Shown here piece by piece: positions 32,947-43,530 of a DNA stretch of 64,000 nt (positions are counted from its first letter, which is position 1; each line of letters opens with the position of its first letter). The stretch is from Isoetes taiwanensis (lineage: Eukaryota; Streptophyta; Lycopodiopsida; Isoetales; Isoetaceae): NCBI GenBank assembly GCA_021234155.1, contig JAJEKV010000001.1, positions 515,736 through 579,735 on the forward strand, read 5' to 3'. The translations under genes were made by a program, and so were the position numbers. Under the pieces are notes generated by a model, which saw only the letters and a list, made by a program, of their open reading frames with translations, had not been told where the DNA came from and searched no databases.

Positions 32947-34225
32947 TTTTGAAAGTTGGCTTTGTATGTTGGCGATGACTTAGGAAGCTAGGCGACAAAA
33001 ATCAGAATTTAAGTCCGTACTATGCATTAAATTAATGTCTTGCTCTTTAAAAAGCGGGCCTTGACTTCTAAGCGCCACAGCGGGGAGTATCTGAGGTCCA
33101 AACTCCATTCCGTCAGTTCCCCTTGCTTAGCGTTCTCAAGCGCATGTGATCGCCACGTCCCAAGTGCAAAAGACCAAAACTCGGCACCCAAAGCGCAAAC
33201 CACCGCTAGAACACGACAACTCATGGGGTTTTACGTTTAGGAGGCTCTATGCTTGTCAGTTGACTAGGACCTTGCGGAGTGTCTTGGCGAGGGGAGGCTC
33301 TATGCTTGTCGATTTGACTAGGACCTTGCACCGTGTCTTGGCGTGGGGGGTGTTGGCCCGAGCACGGACCCTAAAACCACCCTGGGCGGCTTGCCCCAAA
33401 AAGTCCTCTCCTCGGAAGGCCACCGGGCGACAGGCGGGCAACTTCCCCCTCCGGGAACCGTGATATCTCTCGCCAATGGACTCGAATGTCGACATTGCCC
33501 TAGGGACCAAGTTTTGTGGCGAAGCCCACCCTTCTCGAAGAAGCAAACTATCTCATGTGCAACACACTCGTAGTCAATTGTCCTAAGAGGTGGTCTTTGG
33601 CGAATCTTTTTTAATGCAATGTAGCGTGTAAGTGTTTCTTTCTTTTTGCAAAACCGACCGTGTAACTTGGTCCCTAGGGTAATTTTGGCATTCGGACGAT
33701 GTGGCGAGAAGTCGGATCGGCATTTTGAGCCTCCTCAATGTCGAGCGACAAAACACTTTGGTTTTACTAATCGTCGCCCCAGGGGCCTTCGCGGTTTGAT
33801 ATGTTCTCCGGACGGATGTTGGATTTTTGGACCTTCTCGGACCAGGTTCACGGAACAAAGGATTCAGCGGCCGGATACGGGAACCGGAGATCCGGGAGTG
33901 TGGTCTTTAGCGACGCCCCTCGTGAGTCTTTGCCAGGAAAGGCTGCCTCGGGAAGCTTTTTGGGGCTCGCCTCCTGGGGTTCGGACTCTCCCCTCTAATG
34001 AGGAGGCCTTGCAAGGTCCTGGCCTTGTTTGACTTGGGCAAGTGTGCGGCTCGGCTGCCCAACAACAAATTTTGCCGGGTGTTCTAGTGCAAACTATTTG
34101 ATCTAAACCTTATCCAAAATTTTTGAAAGCTGGCCTGTATGTTGGCGATGACCTAGGAAGCTAGCTGACAAAAAATCAGAATTTAAGTCCGTACTATGCA
34201 TTAATTACGAATTTACATTGTCTAG
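32947..34225. repeat. ~1.1-kb tandem repeat: tail of one unit plus unit A
   Basis: 32947-33035 is the tail of a preceding unit (TATGTTGGCGATGAC ... AATTTAAGTCCGTACTATGC). Unit A runs from TGTCTTGCTC at 33036 to about 34225 and ends with the same tail. It matches 40086-41213 at high identity with many small indels. Inside unit A a 55-bp segment (AGGCTCTATGCTTGTC ...) is tandemly doubled at 33240-33345, but it is single in unit B. No protein is recognised. Confidence 0.85.
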
Positions 34226-34239
34226 CATTATTTTGCAAT

Positions 34240-34560
34240 GCATATTTCTTTTTACATGATTGTTAGCTTTTTTCCACCATGGTGGTGATGCTATTTCCAC
34301 CTGCGGGGGATGCTGTTTATTTCTACCTCCAAGGTGACGCATATTTCTTTTTACGTACTTGTTTTCCACCCGTTGGGTGATGCATAATTGTTTTACACCC
34401 GTTGGGTGATGCTATCTCCACCTGCGGGTGATGCTGTTTATTTCCACCTCGAGGGTGACGCATATTTCTTTCTACGTAATTGTTTTCCACTCGTTGGGTG
34501 CTGCTGTTCTCCACCCTATTGGTGGAGTGATGCTCTCTTTTTCTGCTACATGTTGAATTT
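34240..34560. repeat. Minisatellite of small CCACC/GGTG hairpins
   Basis: Repeated short inverted units such as TTTCCACC-nnnn-GGTGATGC recur about eight times, separated by TGTTTATTTC or GCATATTTCTTT. Reverse-oriented copies (GCATCACC...GGTGGAAA) occur at 39735-39795. It belongs to the same repeat family as the fold-back block at 38655-40060. Confidence 0.75.
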
Positions 34561-35348
34561 TCTCTAACCATTCACGGGTGTTTTTTCGACTTCTTTGTGT
34601 TGCTTGCAGGTTTTACGCCCTCGGCTTATCCTTTATTATAAAGTTTTAGTGTATGTCGTGCATAAAACCCTAAAACATTCGACGGCCCAGATTTCACTTA
34701 AAAAATTTGGACGGTCCTTGATTTTGTTAGGGTTGCTCTGTCTAGAACCCAAACGGATTCACTGCTGCCAGTTCCGGAGACGGATCCTGTCTTAACGACG
34801 GGATATGGCGGTAGGGTAGGGTAGTTAAGGGTGGTTTAAAAGCGGCGAGAGAATGATAAGTCCGGATGCAGAGATGAAGATCCAAGGAGATGGTCGGCTA
34901 TGGTTTCCCTGATATCCAACATGGCAAGTTCCTAATGATGAAAATTGGAAAAACTGAAGAACAATACGCTGTATCATATAACGGGCAGTTCAGGTAAATA
35001 GCATATAACGGGCGGGCAGGGTTTGGTGCAACGGAGTTTTGGTGCAGGGTTTGCTGCATGCACTCCGTGCAATGTATGTGAGAGCCGAGACTGGATTCTG
35101 CTCCACCTTTTTTATGCAAACAAAAAGGTAGTCTCTGAGTCTGGCGAAGCAGCTATGGCTTTGCAAACGAAAGAGCCAAGGGGTTTTCCATTTTCGCATT
35201 GCTGTCGGTACGTGGCAAAGCAATTATTTGGGTTAATCGGTGTGTGGCAAAGCAACAAGGTGTAAAATACGGGCGGGCCATTTTCAAACTCACTCCCTCG
35301 ATTTGCAATGGCATCCAACTTTAAATCTGATGTGTTTGTCTTCTCTAT

Positions 35349-35685
35349 TTGCGGTTGAAGCATAAGAGTCATAATCGGTTGAAGCATAGAAATCGATTTG
35401 AAGCAAAGGTCTTGGCTTTTCATTTTTCGACCACAAGTGGTATTTACGGTTGGCGATCTGAGGCCAAATCGGTTGCAAGGAAATGTCGATTAGAAGGAGA
35501 AACCGCTCTTTTATCTGCTTGGGTTCTCGAAAGTAGTTGTGCGGGAGAGTCATTGCGATGGAGAATCTCTTTAAGCGGTATTGCTGGTAGCCATTTGCTA
35601 AGAGAAGCCTTTGCCCAGGCCCGACAACACTTGCTCATTCTTTTTCTGAGGGCGAATTGTTGGGCGGCGACTGAAAAGGATCAAG
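35349..35685 (+). pseudogene. Probable captured exon in Helitron H2
   Basis: An open frame runs for about 112 codons, including WRISLSGIAGSHLLREAF and AQARQHLLILFLRANCWAAT, and reaches CAAG|GTAAAT, a good splice donor, at 35685. I do not recognise the protein. By analogy with other gene-capturing Helitrons it is probably a piece of a host gene. Confidence 0.35.
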
Positions 35686-37972
35686 GTAAATTAAGATCTA
35701 TATTTTGCAAATGCAAGTGAACCTTTTTAACATGTAGGCGGACATATGATTTGTTACCATTACACCTTCTTCTTTGGACTTAGATTTGCTCTTCTTTGTG
35801 TCTTGAACCTAAAACACCTTACGATGCTTAAAAGGCGTACATTTTTTTTGTAATGAGACAAGCTGGAAAAATAGAATTAGTTTCAGCATTTTCTTTTAAA
35901 GCGGTATACGGAAGGATTTTATGTGAATGCCTACAAAGCTTCCTCCAATATTTCTTTGATAATCATGGTCAAACGTTTTTAATAGATCTTTATGGATTTT
36001 AAATTTAATGTCTTGGCATACCAATGCATCCTTCATGCAATGCTCAACAAGGAAACGTTACGCATACCCTTTGCTTCTTTATCGATCGTCGACGTGACAT
36101 TCTCCTTTTATCTTGAGCTCTCTTAGGTGCATGTTCCAAGACTGGAATTCCTCTCTTCAGCCATATTCCAAGGTAGGGATTACATTTACATGTCTGTTGC
36201 ACTTCACAAATCATTGGGACGAGCCACGCGCATATAACCGGTGACCAAAGAAGGTATGTGAATGTTCTTATGCTATAACGGCATCCGCGATTATCTGTTT
36301 GTCTTCATTTACGCAAAACTTTAAGCAAATCTTTAAAACCAAACATTTCATCCCCATCTTTTTACGTTTCTTTTTATTTACATTTCTCTTTTTATTTTCT
36401 CCTTTCCACCTTGCCCTTTCTTTGATAGAGTTAAATAAAGAGATAATATTTTATCCATGACCTTTTTGCATGTTTAGAAAGGGTCATTATGCGAAATCTT
36501 GCATTCAAGACCTAAAATCTTGAAATATATTGCCTAACTTTTATCATTTTATAAACATTGAGCAAATGAATGACATATATGTACTTGGATTTTAGGCTAT
36601 CCAAAACATTCTCTGAGCATATTTTGATGTTTAGTTTGATATACGGACTATTGGGTGCCTTTGTGAAATGCACTATTTTTAGATGGTAAAGATGAAGATC
36701 ATGGCCTAAAATGCGACCACCTTCTTATGCATTAGCAATTTTACATTAGCGGGATCACTCTAAAATGGGTTTTTCTTGATTTTGAGTTGCAAATTTTACA
36801 AAGTCTAGAATAGCTCAACGATATCTTTGCTCTTAGAGCTTTACATAATTAAAATATTTAGCTATTTTCTAATTTGAGTTGTTGCTCGGGTAAACTATCG
36901 TAATCTTTGATGCAAATGGAGTTATAAAAAGGCATTGCCTTCATCGTATATATGAGTCCACGGTGAGAAGGATTGGCGCTTGCATATTTAGGTGGAATTA
37001 TTTTGCTATGATTAGGTGCGGTTATGCTCTGCTTAATTAGGGATAGGAAATCTGAAAGAGATGATCGTTTATGGCACCAAATGAGATCGACAAGTATTTT
37101 ACTATTTGTAAAGATGTCATTCTTTGTGCATATTGTTTTGTGCACTTTTATGCAAATTATTGCAACCTGGCTTACATCTATCTTGCAAAGCAACCGGTCA
37201 AACATAATTTGTTTGGCCAATTACTAAGCTCCTATCTTGAAGCCAATTACTAAGCTCTAAGTGCCTTACTTGGAGCTCCCTTTTACTTTGCCCTTTGCCT
37301 TGATAATATACAAAAGTTTTTGCATATCTTTACTTATATGCGGGTTCAAAATGGCTCCTATCGTCATGTTAGAACTAATTACAAGGTTGTTGGAAAGGGC
37401 TTTAAAGGGAAATTTTTACATTGAGATTGAGATTGTTAATGCAAGATAAAATTTGCATGAAGATAATGAGAGCACTTGACCATCGACCCTTTGCTTGACC
37501 CTTTGCCTTTGCTTCAAGCAATAGCATCATTAGTGGATGATATCCAGAATAGGAACCGAGGGAGTTAATCAAACAAATAGAGATGTGTGCAACCTTTAAT
37601 GCGTGATTGTGTCCGCATAAGCATCTACAAAGAAATGCTTTCTATTGATCATTGGTAACTTTTGTAAAATGCAATTTATTAGAAGACTGTTTTCAACGAA
37701 GGAAAGTGCCCTGTGAGGACAAAACCTCAAGGGTTTTTGAGCTCTTTTATGTAAATGCAATGTAAGATTACACACTTTAAGACTACAATACATATGTTAT
37801 AATGTAATGTTGATTGTGCAATATAGACTTTTGACAAAGAAGAGAAGGCAATAAAATGCATAGCGAAATATACATGTTAGAGGCTCCCTTAAAGTTACCA
37901 AGCCAAATGCAGAAAAAATAATACCAAGCCAAATGATACACGAAACAAAGAATAGAGCAAAAACAATACACA

Positions 37973-38100
37973 GCTTCCAATGACAAAAAGGTTACCATTT
38001 TGTAAATGTTATAACAATACATAGACAAAAAGGACCATTTTGTAAATGTTATAACAATACATAGCTTCCAATGACAAAATGGTTACCATTTTGTAAATAT
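37973..38100. repeat. Short tandem repeat, about 45-bp unit
   Basis: CTTCCAATGACAAAAAGGTT followed by ACCATTTTGTAAATGTTATAACAATACATAG is repeated about 2.5 times, with one copy shortened in the middle. Confidence 0.8.
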
Positions 38101-38654
38101 TAGTGTGCCAAAAAAGCAAAATGTTTTACTTTTAAAAGAAGGAAAAGAAGATGGCATGGTTCTTTTCAAAGATATTGGCCGGAGCCGAGGTGGCATCCTC
38201 ATTAATAAAAAAATGTAATGAGGTGGCAAAGCATTTATTATTGCACATTCTAGGAAGCTTCCTTTCGTTTAATCACCTTTAAAAGCACGTAGCTTGCGGT
38301 AGAGGGGTCGAATGAAGATGGGGCCCATGCCACTAGATTCCTCTCGTCGAGAGCTTTCCAATGAGTGGTCCTTTGACACTATTTTGTCGCAGTTGGAGCC
38401 AACATGATCGAACATTAAGAATCTTTTTGGAATGTTGAGTTGCACGAGCTAAATACATAGAGAGTATCCAGAGCTTGCGGCTGCAAGAGCTAAATAAATA
38501 GAGAAGTGCTCTACAGAGACGAAACGCATTAAGGAAAGCAAAGGAATAGGAAGCTCGGATGGAGAAACAAAGTGGCTCAGTTGGGGAAACAAAGAGATTC
38601 AACACATTTACAGGTTCCCAAATTATGCCCAGCAACGCTGGGTACCATGACTAG

Positions 38655-40070
38655 TAGTTAAGGAAGTTCTTTGGTAGTCGGCCGGTTTTTGTGTCTCTTG
38701 CGAGTCCTTTCCCAGAATAGCATCGATCCGAGCCATCGGATCGCCATTGTGGAAAGGGCGGAGCTGCTATATAAGGCTATTTCCTCTTTCGCACCAGATT
38801 ATCGGCGTCTTCTCACGTGCCAGCTCTTCTTCTATTCGTTGCTTCCCTCCCTTCCCTACTGCTTGCGTGAGGACATGAGTTTGCTTTTCTCTAACCATTC
38901 ACGGGTATTTTTAGGGGTTTTTGTGTTGCTTGCGGGCTTAGCTCTCTTGGGGTCCTGCTATATTTTGTGTTCGCCATCAACTCATCTCTTTCGGTTTTCG
39001 AACCAACACATTCAAGGTTGTTGGCGACCATTTCTCATTAGGGTTTTCCTCGAAACCGAAGGCGAGGGTTTTATCCCGATGAGAAGTTGTCGCCATTACC
39101 CTTTATATTGCGTGCACATTTCTTTTTTGACGGGGTAGTCGATTGTTCCTATGGTGGCTACCCTCTCTATTCTTCAAACATTGTAACGACTGCTGTGATG
39201 AATGACAAAGCCTATCTATATCTATTTGTCATTCATCACAACAGTTAAAGATACAATGTATAAGAAGAGAGAGGGGTAGCGAACATAGGAAACAATATCG
39301 GACTACCCCAAAAAATGAAAAATGTGCTAAGGCATGATAAGAGGGCAATGGCGACAAGTTCTCATCGGGATAAAACTCGCCTTCGGGTTTTTCGAGGAAA
39401 CCCTAATGAGAAATGGTCGCCACCAACTTCGAATGTGGTGCCTAGAGAGCAGAGAAACCGGACGGAAGCAAAGGCAAACCGACGACCCCAAACAACCGAA
39501 AAAAACCCCATGTAACAACGAGGATGACGAGCGGAAACCAGCGAGGACCCAAAAAGCCGGTGGAAGATAAGCGAAATCACTGTAAGACCAAAAACTCAAA
39601 AACACCGTAAAGAGTCGGAGAAACAAGCCTAGCCATAAAAAAAGAATCCGCATCAAGAAATTTGGAAGAGATAAGGCATAAAATCCATTTAAAAAAAAGC
39701 AAGGAACAAAAAGATAGCGTCACCGGCAAGGTGGAAAAAGCATCACCCCGGGTGGAAAACATGATATATAAAGATGCATCACCCTCAAGGTGGAAATAAA
39801 AAAGATCGCCATGAAGCGGAGAAAAACACAATGCCAAGGAAACAACAACAAGGCAAAAGCGACACCCACAAGTGAAAAACCACAAAAGAGCAAGGACCAA
39901 TACTAATACAAATGAAAAAGCATTACGCCCATGATGAGGTGGGGGGGGAAGCTTCTGAGCACCGAAGAAAATGCTCTTTGTGAGAAGACGCCGATAACCC
40001 GGCACGAGAATGGAACTAGCCTAATATAGGGGCTCGTCCTTTCCCGGAATGGCGATCGATGGCTTTCGGA
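38655..40070. repeat. Large fold-back of two facing repeat copies
   Basis: GTGATGAATGACAAA (39195-39209) and its exact complement TTTGTCATTCATCAC (39225-39239) flank a 15-nt spacer. Similarity continues outwards on both sides. ATCCCGATGAGAA with the CGAAGGCGAG stretch near 39060-39090 mirrors 39355-39385. GTTGGCGACCATTTCTCATTAGGG-like sequence near 39020-39045 mirrors 39400-39425. TTATCGGCGTCTTCTCAC at about 38800 mirrors about 39990. The left arm contains TATATAAGG at about 38771, a possible LTR promoter. I read it as two tail-to-tail copies of one LTR-like element. Confidence 0.7.
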
Positions 40071-40085
40071 TCGATGGGATTTGAA

Positions 40086-41430
40086 TGTCTTTACTCTGCA
40101 AAAGCGGGGCCTTGACTTCTAAGCGCCACAACGGGAGGAGTACATGTCAAACTCCATTCCGTCAGTTCCCCTTGCTTAGCGTTCTCAAGCGCATGTGATC
40201 GGCCCACGTCCCAAGTGCAAAAGACCAAACTTCGGCACCCAAAGCGCCAACCACCGCTGGGAACGACAACTCATAGGGTTTACGTTTGGAGGCTCTATGC
40301 TTGTCAGATTTGACTAGGACCTTGGCGCTCGTGTCTTGGCGTAGAGGGGTGTTGGCGCGGGCCACGGACCCTAAAAACCACCCGAGGCGGCTTTGCCCCA
40401 AAAGTCCTCTCCCGAAGGCCCGGCGGGGCGGACGGGCAACTTCCCCTCTCCGGAACCGTGATCTGTCTCTGCCAATGGACTCAGAACGTCGACATTGCCC
40501 TAGGGACCAAGTTTTGTGGCCAGAAGCCCACCCCTTCGAAGAAGCCAAACTATCTCATGTGCAACACACTTTCGTAGTCAATTGGCCTAAGAGGTGGGCT
40601 GGCGAATCTTGCAATGTAGGGCGAATCTGTTTCTTTCTTTTTGCAAAACTGACCGTGTAACTTGGTCCCTAGGGTAATTTTGGCATTCGGACGATGTGGC
40701 GAAGTCGGATCGGCATTTGAACCTCCTCAATGTCGAACGACAAAACACTTTAGTTTCTACATTGTATTAAGCCGGGGGGGCGCTTAGCGGTTTGATATGT
40801 TCTCCCGGGGACGGATGTTGGATTTTTGGACCTTTCGGACCAGGTTCCTGGAACAAAGGATTCAATGGTCGGATATGGGAACCGAGATCCGGGAGTGTGG
40901 TCTTTAGCGTCACGCCCCGGGCTTTGCCGAGAAAAGGCTGCCCGGGAAGCTTTTGGGGCTCGCCTCCTGGGGTTCGGACTCTCCCCTCTAATGAGGAGGC
41001 CTTGCAAGGTCCTGGCCTTGTTTGACTTGGGCAAGTGTGCCAGCTCGGCTGCCCAACAACAGGCTGCCCGGACTGTTCTAGTGCAAACTATTTGATCTAA
41101 ACCTTATCCAAAATTTTTGAAAGCTGGCCTGTATGTTGGCGATGACCTAGGAAGCTAGCTGACAAAAAATCAGAATTTAAGTCCGTAATATGCATTAATT
41201 TGAATTTCACGAATGTCTTGCTACTGCAAAAGCGGGCCTTGACTTCTAACTGCCACAACGGGAGGAGTACAGGTCCAAACTCCATTCCGTCAGTTCCCCT
41301 TGCTTCGCGTTCTCAACTGCATGTGATCGGCCACGTCCCAAGTGCAAAAGACCAAAACTCGGCACCCAAAACGCAAACCCTGCTAGAACCTGGCAACTCA
41401 TAGGGTTTACGTTTCGGAGGCTCTAAAGCA
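40086..41430. repeat. ~1.1-kb tandem repeat: unit B and partial unit C
   Basis: Unit B (40086-41213, 1128 bp) starts TGTCTTTACTCTGCAAAAGC and ends with the shared TATGTTGGCGATGACCTAGG ... AATTTAAGTCCGTAATATGC tail. It is followed directly by unit C (TGTCTTGCTACTGCAAAAGC, 41214 on), which breaks off at about 41430 after ACGTTTCGGAGGCTCTA. The match to unit A identifies an older tandem array later split by a 5.9-kb block. Confidence 0.9.
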
Positions 41431-41489
41431 GAGTTTCATTAAAGTTGGAATTCTGAAGACAAGTTGGAATAATTTTTATATAGTATACC

Positions 41490-42210
41490 TTGGAGGGTTA
41501 TGTATACCTCAATACTTATAGTATGGTTATGTGTATTACAAAAGGTTATGTATACCTGTTGCATACTATGGTTATGTGTATTACAAAAGGTTATGTATAC
41601 CTGATAACAATAAGATTACAATAAGATAACAATAAGAGTACAACCAGATTACAATAAGATAACAAGTACTATTATTTTACTATTACTTATATTACGGTTA
41701 TGTGTATTACAAAAGGTTATGTGTACATTTGTATACTAACACAACCAGTTACAATAAGATAACAAGTAATATTATTCTTCTACTATTACTCGAATGATCG
41801 AGAACTAGCGTAGAGAAGGCACTCGGAGATCCTTTCGATCATGAACATTTGATACTCCCTATTCCACGAGGAGATGGATGATGATAACATCGGCGGGATC
41901 GGGATAATGGCGAGGATTGAGAGCAAGCGATGGTGAGCCAGGTCTTCAAGCGGTATATCTGGCTCGCGGCACGCTTGAAGTCCTCATGATTCATCTTGCA
42001 AGTGATAGAATCACGTTCAAGACGAGAATAAGTCATAGCTAGGCGGAGGCCAATGTTCTTTTGCACTCGGCAATTTGATGTATATTTATACCCACCAAAA
42101 TTATTGATGGTATACCCACCAAAATTATTGATGGTATATACTCACCAAAATTATTGATAGTATATACATAGAAATTATTGGATCATATACATGTATGGTA
42201 CTTTCATTAT
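41490..42210. repeat. AT-rich minisatellites
   Basis: GGTTATGTGTATTACAAAAG followed by GTTATGTATACCTG recurs between 41525 and 41735, with ACAATAAGATAACAA repeats between 41600 and 41770. A second array at 42075-42180 is built on ACCCACCAAAATTATTGATG (three to four copies). No gene is seen. Confidence 0.8.
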
Positions 42211-42225
42211 AAAGGCAATGAACAC

Positions 42226-42514
42226 CAATAATTCACATCAATAATTTTACTTCACTATAAAAGCGACTCCATCCGGTGGTAGAGCTCATTCATCTCCCAT
42301 GGCTTCCTTGCACGATCGTCGAGAGAACATCAATCCTTCCGGGTGCTACCTTAGCTATAATGATGCGTGTGAATGCTACGAAATGGTATCAAACTTGATC
42401 CATGGGCTGCGGTCCAAAGCGAGATGGTCTGCGAGTGCTTGCGGGGAAGCTCACTTTCGTGTTAAGGTCCACCTTTATTGGCTTCGATCGGGGAGATCTT
42501 TGAAAGCTGAATAG
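42226..42514 (+). CDS. Small hypothetical gene 1 of a promoter-sharing pair
   Basis: A 71-codon frame starts at 42299 (MASLHDRRENINPSGCYLSY ...), 44 bp after a CTATAAAAG TATA box (42255). It is Cys-, Ser- and Arg-rich and has no recognised domain. The 75 bp before and including the ATG (42226-42301) are repeated almost exactly at 42845-42922. Spacing of TATA to ATG is the same in both copies. A true short gene is plausible, but a frameshifted remnant of a longer one cannot be excluded. Confidence 0.4.
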
Positions 42515-42844
42515 CATCCGTGCTTTGATGTTGATGATGAGTGAATCTGTATCACGCTAAGGATATAATAATGACATGAGTACCTATGAACTATGCAAGG
42601 TTTGTCTTTTATTTTCAATCACACCTATATTAGTCAAGCGGCAATGGCGAGTGAATCATCTATGATATGTATACCTAAGGATATAATAATATAAGCACTT
42701 ATGATTTGTGTATCATTTAAGGATATATATAATATAAGCATAGTGAATATTAGTTGATGTATAGAATCACGAGTACATGATAGAATCATGCACATGCAGT
42801 ACATGATACTTGTATCACGGCTCAATGATGGGCTTCTGATCCAC

Positions 42845-43170
42845 CCCAATAATTCACATCAATAATTTTACTTCACTATAAAAACAGCTCCATTCGGGGC
42901 TAGAGGTCATTCGTCTCCCATGGATTATTTTCCTTCTTCTATTCACCACATCGAGGCGATCAAGTGCTCGATGAGCCACTCGATCTTGTTGGTTGCCTAG
43001 ATAGGCATCTTCTTCTTGATCCCTACCTGCGAAGAAAAGCTTTGGTATTTGAGATTCATTGCCTGCGTCAATTAGGTGTTATGATCCATCGATATGGCTT
43101 CACGGCGCATGAGCTATGAGATATCGGGGATCACTACTCTGAGATCACGAAGATGATTGAATCACATTTC
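42845..43170 (+). pseudogene. Small hypothetical gene 2 of the pair (broken)
   Basis: The upstream sequence of gene 1 (AATTCACATCAATAATTTTA, a TATA box at about 42875, then CTCCCATGG) is repeated, with an ATG at 42920 that is 43 bp from the TATA box. The first frame (MDYFPSSIHHIEAIKCSMSH) stops after 26 codons. A downstream frame carries RRKALVFEIHCLRQLGVMI and HRYGFTAHEL, suggesting a frameshift. The protein is unrecognised. Confidence 0.35.
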
Positions 43171-43530
43171 AACATATAAGCACTTGACCATCTTATCTAT
43201 GAATCATGTATGCATTTATATATTAAAGATGTAGCAGTTATATATGATCACAAATATAGTAATGTTATGTATTAAGATGAAGGATATGTATTACAAGTAC
43301 AAGATCTCATGTATTAAGATGAACAATGTGCTATGTCTTTCCACATGTCTATAATATATTTGAATTTGAATTTGTTTTGGCCTCTTGCCATTGGCATCCG
43401 GGCATAATGAATAGCATCTAAATTTTCATACCTTGAAGGATCGGAAGGATTAGGCATAGCAGCTTAGTCAAGCGGTCTTTGTAGTCCCCTCCGGTAGGCT
43501 TCCACCACGATACAAAAATATGGCCAAAAT
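43170..43530. other. AT-rich spacer without a recognised gene
   Basis: Repeats of AAGGATATA and GTATTAAGATGAA occur here. No frame is recognisable on either strand. Confidence 0.4.

Larger units (their letters stand above)
34629..38654 (+). mobile_element. Helitron H2, complete non-autonomous
   Basis: The 5' end TCCTTTATTATAAAG starts at 34629 (preceded by A) and stays nearly identical to H1 for about 50 bp. The 3' end is the family hairpin GCCCAGC-AAC-GCTGGGT (38627-38643), then ACCATGA and CTAG (38651-38654), followed by T. At 4026 bp it encodes no transposase. It carries an exon-like segment ending at a splice donor (35685) and a local tandem repeat (37973-38100). It lies in a repeat-derived block that itself splits the 1.1-kb tandem repeats. 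Confidence 0.93.
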
